From NCBI GenBank assembly GCA_025363325.1, contig JANYEF010000434.1, positions 1 to 10,448 of the forward strand: a stretch of DNA of 10,448 nucleotides, read 5' to 3'. A program made the position numbers and the translations under genes. This document shows, piece after piece, positions 6,476 to 10,448 of the stretch. Origin of the DNA: Nitrospira sp. Lineage in GTDB: Bacteria; Nitrospirota; Nitrospiria; Nitrospirales; Nitrospiraceae. The notes below the pieces were generated by a model that saw nothing but the letters and a program-made list of their open reading frames with translations, was not told where the DNA came from and made no database searches. Position 1 is the stretch's first letter. Each line of letters begins with the position of its first letter.

Positions 6476-6898
6476 CTAGGAGCTGGACGCAGGTGCCAAA
6501 TACACTTCGATGCGAGGGTTCTCCTTATCGATGTGTTTGTAGAGGTGGGTTTCGATGATGCGGTTGTCGTTGATGCCGAGTCCCTCACAGAGGGCATCCT
6601 GCGCGATCTTGAGCCCGCCATCGACGTCTCGTCGTAGGGCCGAGGTAAAATAGAACCGGATGGATAGGGCGAGCCACTCCGACTGGAGTCGTGTGAGTAG
6701 GGTAGCCCGGTGAGCGGACTGTGCCACCTTCAGCCACACGAGTTGTCCTACCTGGGACTTATAGGCGCGACCAGCCGACGAGAGCAATCGTCGGCCGTTC
6801 ACTGTGGCATATTGATGGTTCACGCTGGGAGGCACCGGGAGGGTTAAGGTTACCGCATGACTCTCGGTCGATGTGTGTAATGATGGAGGTGTAGGCAT
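6476..6898 (-). CDS. rusA: RusA-family Holliday-junction resolvase
   Basis: RusA proteins are small dimeric endonucleases that cut four-way DNA junctions in recombination and repair; many are phage-borne. The 140-residue product shows the family layout: a first strand ending PPSVNHQY (23-30), GRRLLSSAGRAYK (35-47), then RRDVDGGLKIAQDAL (89-103) and INDNRII (109-115). By alignment from memory to E. coli RusA, the catalytic aspartates correspond to Asp91, Asp93 and Asp111, and the conserved lysine to Lys97. The usual DxDN is DVDG here. ATG 6898 is chosen because the conserved domain begins just after it and a G-rich stretch lies six bases upstream. The frame is open to 7174 and ATGs at 6973 and 7027 would add basic, low-complexity residues; 7027 is only 10 bases after mraZ. 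It is the last gene of an apparent HTH-mraZ-rusA unit. No other phage genes are nearby. Confidence 0.85.
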   Translation of the reverse strand: MPTPPSLHTSTESHAVTLTLPVPPSVNHQYATVNGRRLLSSAGRAYKSQVGQLVWLKVAQSAHRATLLTRLQSEWLALSIRFYFTSALRRDVDGGLKIAQDALCEGLGINDNRIIETHLYKHIDKENPRIEVYLAPASSS

Positions 6899-7037
6899 GT
6901 GGGACCCCCGAGCCCCTCTCGGTGCAGTAGGTGGCACCACGACCTTCTTGTCAGGATTCCGGTAGGAGGTCATGCGCACGGCACGTGGAGAGGAGGGAAG
7001 CCGGGTCGGGCGCCGAAACGTAGGCATGCGCGCGAGT

Positions 7038-7478
7038 TTACAGGAGATTGAGGATTTTGGACATGTTCTGCTCGTACCGCTCTTCAGATTGGGCGATATA
7101 ACGACGCCACTTGCTTGGATTCCAGATCTCCATGCGATGGTACAAGCCCACCAGAATGATTTCCTGGTCCTCATCCAACGGAATAATTTTTCTGAGCCGA
7201 CTCGGAATCAGAATGCGTCCGGCTTTGTCGATCTCTGATGTGCCGGCTTCTGACACAACGAAGTGCATGAACAGTCGACTCTGGTCTTCATCGAGCGTGG
7301 CTTTTGTCCGTTCGAGAACTTTTTCCCATTCTTTCATGGAGTAGATGAGCGTCGATTCCTCGGGACCTTTAAGGAAGACGACGGCCTGTCCCTCCGACTC
7401 GACCTGCTCACGGATCGGCGAGGGGACGATAAACCGCCCCTTCTCATCCACTTTGCACAGGTATTCACCAGCGAACAT
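7038..7478 (-). CDS. mraZ: MraZ transcriptional regulator
   Basis: MraZ is a DNA-binding protein with two AbrB/SpoVT-like half-sites that assembles into rings; in many bacteria it represses the division and cell-wall (dcw) cluster it heads. The 146-residue product starts MFAGEYLCKV and has the two diagnostic DxxGR motifs: DEKGR (11-15) followed by FIVPSPIR, and DKAGR (84-88) followed by ILIPSRLR. The GLYHRMEIWNPSKW segment (111-124) is also typical, and length is normal. ATG 7478 gives the family N-terminus; an adjacent TTG at 7481 is closer to the AAAGGA ribosome-binding site, which overlaps the stop codon of the HTH gene. Unusually, the downstream gene is rusA, not rsmH, ftsL or ftsI, so this copy is outside a dcw cluster. 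No TGGG-type MraZ boxes are seen in the upstream gap, so autorepression is not evident. Confidence 0.93.
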   Translation of the reverse strand: MFAGEYLCKVDEKGRFIVPSPIREQVESEGQAVVFLKGPEESTLIYSMKEWEKVLERTKATLDEDQSRLFMHFVVSEAGTSEIDKAGRILIPSRLRKIIPLDEDQEIILVGLYHRMEIWNPSKWRRYIAQSEERYEQNMSKILNLL

Positions 7479-7494
7479 CAATGTATCATGTCCT

Positions 7495-7692
7495 TTACGA
7501 CGCCAGCGTGGCTCTGGTGCGATCGCGAATCCACTGCTCCAGATCCGAGCGTACGAAGCGCCATTCTTTTCCAAGCTTGAAGGCGGGAATCTGGCGACTC
7601 CGTAGGTAGCGATAGAGCGTCCGCGGGGTGATCTTGAGATAACGGCAGGTCTCCTCCGCCGTCATCAGCTCGCTCTTGGGCTCTTTGGCCAT
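7495..7692 (-). CDS. Excisionase-type helix-turn-helix DNA-binding protein
   Basis: This small protein of 65 residues belongs to the MerR/excisionase-like winged HTH group (HTH_17 type). Residues 10-33 (MTAEETCRYLKITPRTLYRYL region) form the helix-turn-helix with the characteristic TAEE start, and residues 36-55 (AFKLGKEWRFVRSDLEQWI region) form the wing and following helix. The family includes phage excisionases and many stand-alone regulators. Here no integrase or attachment site is visible, so a host regulator is more likely. Its stop codon overlaps the ribosome-binding site of mraZ and the gap is 16 bases, so the two genes are almost certainly co-transcribed and probably translationally linked. 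ATG 7692 has AGGT about eight bases upstream. Its target DNA is unknown. Confidence 0.9.
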   Translation of the reverse strand: MAKEPKSELMTAEETCRYLKITPRTLYRYLRSRQIPAFKLGKEWRFVRSDLEQWIRDRTRATLAS

Positions 7693-7750
7693 TGAAGAAC
7701 CTGGTTCGATAGGGATCCATATGCCTCACGAGGCTTCGGATACTGTTGCC

Positions 7751-7779
7751 AGGGTAGGGAAACTGGAGCAATCTGTCAA
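7751..7779 (-). promoter_or_regulatory. Possible sigma70 promoter of the HTH-mraZ-rusA unit
   Basis: On the - strand a perfect TTGACA (7779-7774) is followed after exactly 17 bases by TACCCT (7756-7751), a weak -10 with three matches. It lies in the 110-base gap between the FmdB-type gene and the HTH gene. A small palindrome, GCCTC-AC-GAGGC (7723-7734), lies between it and the HTH start and could bind a regulator. Confidence 0.4.
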
Positions 7780-7781
7780 GT

Positions 7782-7807
7782 GAAAATACATGACAATGCC
7801 TGTCACG
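7782..7807 (-). terminator. Weak terminator-like hairpin after the FmdB-type gene
   Basis: Read on the - strand, CGTGACA (7807-7801) pairs with TGTCATG (7795-7789), with one G-T pair and a five-base loop, followed by TATTTTC. The stem overlaps the stop codon and is low in GC, so termination would be inefficient. TGACAGGC is also directly repeated here (7798-7805 and 7808-7815). Confidence 0.35.
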
Positions 7808-8147
7808 GCCTGTCAGTGCTATCCGATTCTATGGCGCCGGTCTCGTCTGATTCCATCGCCTCTGAGAGATCGTCACCGAGGTCCTCACCCATCTCCTCGC
7901 CCATTGTTTTGATGAATCGAGCCATGCTCTGTGGATCGTTTTCATCGAGTCCGGCCAGATTGCTGGGATCCGCCAAGGCTTCGAGGCGAGCCTCTTCGGA
8001 TTTCGGCGAGGCAAATCGAGACATGATTCGTTCAACCCGTGCGCTCGTGCAATGGGAGCAGGCTGCCGGAGCCTGATTGGCCAGGCTCAATACAAGGACC
8101 GTGCTGCGCTTCTTACAGTCGAGGCAGCGATATTCGTATAACGGCAT
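7803..8147 (-). CDS. FmdB-family zinc-ribbon protein
   Basis: The family is named for FmdB, a putative regulatory protein; its true function is not settled. The 114-residue product begins MPLYEYRCLDCKK and has two CxxC pairs, Cys8/Cys11 and Cys30/Cys33, forming the small zinc ribbon, followed by the usual RIMSRFA-like segment. Residues about 65-114 are a long acidic tail (GEEMGEDLGDDLSEAMESDETG part), which I recall in FmdB-type proteins from several environmental phyla. It starts only three bases after the comF stop; its ribosome-binding site (AGGA, about nine bases upstream) lies inside comF, so the two are co-transcribed and probably translationally coupled. The function is not deducible; a zinc-dependent regulatory or chaperone role would be a guess. 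Confidence 0.9.
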   Translation of the reverse strand: MPLYEYRCLDCKKRSTVLVLSLANQAPAACSHCTSARVERIMSRFASPKSEEARLEALADPSNLAGLDENDPQSMARFIKTMGEEMGEDLGDDLSEAMESDETGAIESDSTDRP

Positions 8148-8150
8148 TGA

Positions 8151-8978
8151 TCATATTCCTATTCCAATGGACGTCAGGAGTTGTGCCGCCTGTTCGGCCA
8201 AGAGACGATCCGGCACCAGGCTCGTATCGACCGTCCTGGCCAGCGTCAGGGCAAAGACGGGTCCGGTGCCGGCTTTTCGTAGGGCCTTTGCGCATTCATT
8301 CAGCGTTGTGCCGGTAGTGAAGACATCATCCACGAGGAGAATGCGCTTCTCCGTGAGGTCCTGTGGCCTCCGGACGGCAAATGCTTTCCGTAGGTTTTTT
8401 AACCGTGCCTGTCTCATTAAGGTGGTTTGAGGATCAGTGGCGGTGATTCTGACGAGGTTCGTGGCCGAAACCGGGCGGACCATATGATGGCTGAGCTGAT
8501 CGGCCAGCAGCAAGGATTGGTTAAATTCACGTGCGCGTAAGCGGGCCGGGTGTAAGGGCACAGGGATAATGATGTCGACGTCGATCTCGCCTGGCAGGGC
8601 GCTGATCATGAGGCGCGCGAGTGGCCGTGCCAGTGTATGTTTGCCTCGATACTTGAATGAACAGATGGCTTCCCGCAGCGGCGGAAGATAGGGGAAGAGG
8701 GTCCAGGCCCGTTGGAAATCCGGCGGCCGTTGTTGACAGTTTTGGCAGTGATGGTCCGGTGTATAGGTTGTGGCCGCTGGCGAGACAAACGGCTGATCGC
8801 AGCGGGCGCAAACTGGCTGCTGGAGGGGGCGGATGGTTTGCCAGCATGCGGTACAGAAGCAGGGCACCGGGTCAGTGCTGAGTGAGGTACCACATGCAAG
8901 GCATTCCACTGGCAATACAAACCGGAGAGCCTGACGGCACCATCCGATGAGCCGATCCTGTGTATCTACACGTAACAT
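8151..8978 (-). CDS. comF: ComF-family phosphoribosyltransferase-like protein
   Basis: ComF proteins are cytoplasmic and are needed for DNA uptake in naturally competent bacteria, where they act with single-strand-DNA helicase and DprA-type proteins. The 275-residue product has an N-terminal zinc-binding region with paired cysteines (Cys26/Cys29, Cys40/Cys42/Cys45, Cys57/Cys60, Cys78/Cys81), then a type I phosphoribosyltransferase fold with the FKYRGKHTLARPLARLM stretch (about 108-124), PVPLHPARLRAREFNQSLLLA (about 140-160) and the PRPP-binding motif ILLVDDVFTTGTTL (about 213-226). Length is somewhat above the common 220-245 residues. ATG 8978 is the only good start; Shine-Dalgarno support is weak (GGAG, about 13 bases upstream), but a good promoter lies just upstream. 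The gene is followed at three bases by an FmdB-type gene. No other competence gene is in the window, so a role in transformation is family-based inference. Confidence 0.92.
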   Translation of the reverse strand: MLRVDTQDRLIGWCRQALRFVLPVECLACGTSLSTDPVPCFCTACWQTIRPLQQPVCARCDQPFVSPAATTYTPDHHCQNCQQRPPDFQRAWTLFPYLPPLREAICSFKYRGKHTLARPLARLMISALPGEIDVDIIIPVPLHPARLRAREFNQSLLLADQLSHHMVRPVSATNLVRITATDPQTTLMRQARLKNLRKAFAVRRPQDLTEKRILLVDDVFTTGTTLNECAKALRKAGTGPVFALTLARTVDTSLVPDRLLAEQAAQLLTSIGIGI

Positions 8979-9016
8979 CGCAGGGGAAGCGCTCCAATCA
9001 ACGTGTGTGTGCGCTT

Positions 9017-9045
9017 CTTCTATGAGAATGTGCCGCGCCTGTCAA
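9017..9045 (-). promoter_or_regulatory. Sigma70 promoter of comF
   Basis: On the - strand, TTGACA (9045-9040) is a perfect -35 and TAGAAG (9022-9017) is a -10 with four matches, at an exact 17-base spacing. A start near 9010 gives a leader of about 32 bases before the comF ATG. This is the best sigma70-type promoter in the window. Confidence 0.55.
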
Positions 9046-9047
9046 GG

Positions 9048-9077
9048 TTGTTGCTCTGTAAATGGTTGTGATATACG
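9048..9077 (+). promoter_or_regulatory. Possible promoter of the stand-alone ATPase gene
   Basis: TTGTTG (9048-9053) and, after 18 bases, TATACG (9072-9077) preceded by TG at 9069-9070 form an extended -10 type candidate. It overlaps the comF -35 side, making the two promoters back to back. The transcript would carry the heptamer array at 9144-9195 in its leader. Confidence 0.33.
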
Positions 9078-9138
9078 AAGGCAGCAGGATGAGGCGCGAG
9101 CGATGCGCGATGGGCGCGAAAAGCAGGAAGGGTAAGAT

Positions 9139-9195
9139 TCAAAGTTCGAAGTTCGCGGTTCGAAGTTCCGAAAACCTCAAACTTTGACCTCGAAC
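9139..9195. repeat. Four tandem heptamers with inverted copies
   Basis: Four contiguous 7-bp units occupy 9144-9171: GTTCGAA, GTTCGCG, GTTCGAA, GTTCCGA. Inverted versions follow; CTCGAAC at 9189-9195 is the complement of a GTTCGAG unit. TCAAAGTT (9139-9146) and AACTTTGA (9180-9187) are perfect 8-bp inverted arms around the array. It lies between the divergent comF and ATPase genes, in the probable leader of the latter. Confidence 0.62.
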
Positions 9196-9259
9196 CCTCG
9201 CGTCGCGCCTTTCCCGCGGCGATTCTGGGGCCAGGGTATGGATGGAGAAGTAGACCACC

Positions 9260-9958
9260 ATGGTGACATTCGACCAGGTGTCGAAAATTTATGAGCGGGG
9301 TGGCGATACCATCACCGGGCTCGATCAGGTCACGCTCGAAGTGGCGCATGGAGACTTCTGTGCGTTTATTGGTCCTAGCGGCTGTGGGAAGAGTACGTTG
9401 CTCAACCTGGTTGCCGGATTGGATGTGCCGACCTCTGGGGATATCCTCCTCGGAGGACGGTCAACCAGTCGATTCACGGGCGACGACTGGACGAGGGTCA
9501 GGCGGGAAACAGTCGGGATTGTCTTCCAGGCATTCCATTTGATTCCCGGGTTGACGGCAGCGGAGAATGTCGCGTTTCCCTTGTTGCTGCGCGGAGAGCG
9601 AGGGGCATCGGTCCAAGCCCGCGTCGAGGAGGTGCTCGAGTTGGTCTCGATGACAGCACGACGACACCATCGTCCGAGCGAGCTCTCGGGCGGGGAGCAG
9701 CAGCGTGTGGCGATTGCGCGAGCGATCGTGCATCAGCCCCAGATCATTCTCGCCGACGAGCCGACCGGCAATTTGGATTCCCAGCATGGGGCCGAGATCA
9801 TTGTCCTCCTTCGGTCGCTCGTTCAGCGTTTTCGCCAAACCATACTGTTGGTCACCCACAGCACCGCGGCTGCGGAGGCTGCCGATTATGTCTGGGCCAT
9901 GAAGGATGGGCAGCTTATGACGAGGACGCAGAATGAGCCAGTCACGGTAGGAGCGTGA
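9260..9958 (+). CDS. Stand-alone MacB/LolD-type ABC ATPase
   Basis: This is a cytoplasmic ATPase subunit of an ABC transporter. The 232-residue product has Walker A GPSGCGKST (38-46), Q-loop Gln90 in FQAFHLIPG, signature LSGGEQQR (142-149), Walker B ILADEP (163-168), NLDSQ and switch His200. The FHLIPGLTAAENVAFPLLL stretch places it in the MacB/LolD/FtsE group. It is a distant paralogue of the ATPase at 2748. No permease gene adjoins it: comF lies upstream on the other strand and dihydroorotate dehydrogenase follows. A partner may be encoded elsewhere. ATG 9260 has GGAG about 12 bases upstream; GTG 9263 is adjacent. Its TGA shares one base with the start of the next gene, so the two are co-transcribed. 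Whether it works in lipoprotein release (LolCDE) or drug or peptide export cannot be told. Confidence 0.92.
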   Translation: MVTFDQVSKIYERGGDTITGLDQVTLEVAHGDFCAFIGPSGCGKSTLLNLVAGLDVPTSGDILLGGRSTSRFTGDDWTRVRRETVGIVFQAFHLIPGLTAAENVAFPLLLRGERGASVQARVEEVLELVSMTARRHHRPSELSGGEQQRVAIARAIVHQPQIILADEPTGNLDSQHGAEIIVLLRSLVQRFRQTILLVTHSTAAAEAADYVWAMKDGQLMTRTQNEPVTVGA

Positions 9959-10448
9959 TGGATCTTTCGATTACCATTGCCGGTGTGCGATTTCCCAGTT
10001 GTTTCATGAATGCCTCGGGGGCCCTCTGCGTCACGCGTGAAGAACTGCTGGCCCTTGGCCGATCTAGTGCCGGAGCCATCGTCACCAAGTCGATGACGGT
10101 TGAGCCTCGCGACGGCAATCCGACACCCCGGTACTATGGATTTCCTGGTGGGTCCATCAACTCCATGGGTTTGCCGAATCTCGGATACAAAGCGTACGCT
10201 GCGCTCATTCCTGAATTGAAAGCGCTTGGAAAGCCGGTGATCGCCAGTGTGGCGGGTCTCTGTGAAGACGATTTTCCGATGATTGCGGCCACGATCAATG
10301 CGGCGGAGCCCGACTTGATCGAAGTCAATCTCTCTTGTCCCAACATTCCAGGCAAACCGCAGATCGGATATGATGCTGAAGCCTCCGAGCGACTGCTGAA
10401 GCGGGTTCGCAAGGTGATCACGGTTCCGATGGGGGTCAAGTTGCCTCC
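9958..10448 (+). CDS. pyrD: Dihydroorotate dehydrogenase, class 1A type (partial)
   Basis: Dihydroorotate dehydrogenase oxidises dihydroorotate to orotate in pyrimidine synthesis, using FMN. The window holds the first 163 residues; the 3' end is cut off by the right edge (a full protein is usually about 310). Class 1A marks are VTKSMTVEPRDGNPTPRYY (42-60), GSINSMGLPNLGY (65-77) and NLSCPNIPGKPQIGYD (124-139), in which Cys127 would be the catalytic base, followed by GVKLP. This agrees with my memory of the Lactococcus lactis class 1A enzyme, which uses fumarate as electron acceptor. Membrane class 2 enzymes use serine here, whereas class 1B also has cysteine and so is separated by the PGKPQ-type loop. 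ATG 9958 overlaps the ATPase stop by one base, with AGGAG four bases upstream. No pyrK is visible. Confidence 0.9.
   Translation, partial: MDLSITIAGVRFPSCFMNASGALCVTREELLALGRSSAGAIVTKSMTVEPRDGNPTPRYYGFPGGSINSMGLPNLGYKAYAALIPELKALGKPVIASVAGLCEDDFPMIAATINAAEPDLIEVNLSCPNIPGKPQIGYDAEASERLLKRVRKVITVPMGVKLP

Noticed and set aside
6899..7174. Longer RusA N-terminus from upstream starts
   Set aside because: The added residues are basic and low-complexity, and those before 7040 overlap mraZ. The conserved fold starts right after ATG 6898. ATG 7027 cannot be fully excluded.
7495..7692. Prophage or integrative-element module because of excisionase-type HTH and RusA
   Set aside because: No integrase, attachment repeats, replication or structural phage genes are visible, and the genes between and around are ordinary host genes.
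7693..7802. Canonical MraZ autorepression boxes
   Set aside because: No spaced TGGG repeats are present on the - strand in the gap before the HTH-mraZ unit.

Overview
The window looks like ordinary chromosome from a moderately GC-rich, Gram-negative-type bacterium. Evidence for that is a lipoprotein signal, a periplasmic adaptor with a MacB-type permease, and strong Shine-Dalgarno sites. The gene styles (split MacAB pump, FmdB protein with a long acidic tail, coiled-coil/helix-hairpin-helix lipoprotein, HD-GYP protein with a DUF3391-like N-terminus) and the short intergenic repeats remind me of Nitrospira (phylum Nitrospirota). That assignment is inference from memory, not a search. No rRNA, tRNA, CRISPR array, transposase or phage structural gene is visible.

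Layout. Bases 1-421 hold no confident gene but carry a folded, repeat-like element just before a lipoprotein gene (422-1126, +), which ends at a strong intrinsic terminator (1153-1191). Next is a tripartite-type export system on the + strand: MacA-like adaptor (1288-2565), MacB-type ATPase (2748-3467) and MacB-type permease (3653-4888), with the usual single MacB chain encoded by two genes. An HD-GYP protein with two atypical motif positions (4928-6145, -) converges on it. A 330-base gap follows. Then come three minus-strand genes read in the order excisionase-type HTH (7495-7692), mraZ (7038-7478) and a RusA-family Holliday-junction resolvase (6476-6898). Upstream of them lies the minus-strand pair comF (8151-8978) and an FmdB-type zinc-ribbon gene (7803-8147), with a good sigma70 promoter before comF. 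Reading divergently (+) is a stand-alone MacB/LolD-type ATPase (9260-9958) whose stop overlaps the start of a class 1A dihydroorotate dehydrogenase gene that runs off the right edge (9958-10448).

How the parts work together. MacA, the ATPase and the permease should form one inner-membrane efflux or export machine needing an outer-membrane partner not present here. HTH-mraZ-rusA appears to be one transcription unit joining two DNA-binding proteins to a recombination nuclease. ComF and FmdB are translationally close.

The most unusual signal is non-coding. Four intergenic gaps (near 2710, 3518, 6292 and 9144) each carry either four 7-bp or five 9-bp degenerate tandem units followed by inverted copies of the same units, although the unit sequences differ. 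This looks like one architectural class of short palindromic tandem repeat. A different 100-base folded element sits at 287-389. I do not see a new defence or biosynthetic system in the coding genes.
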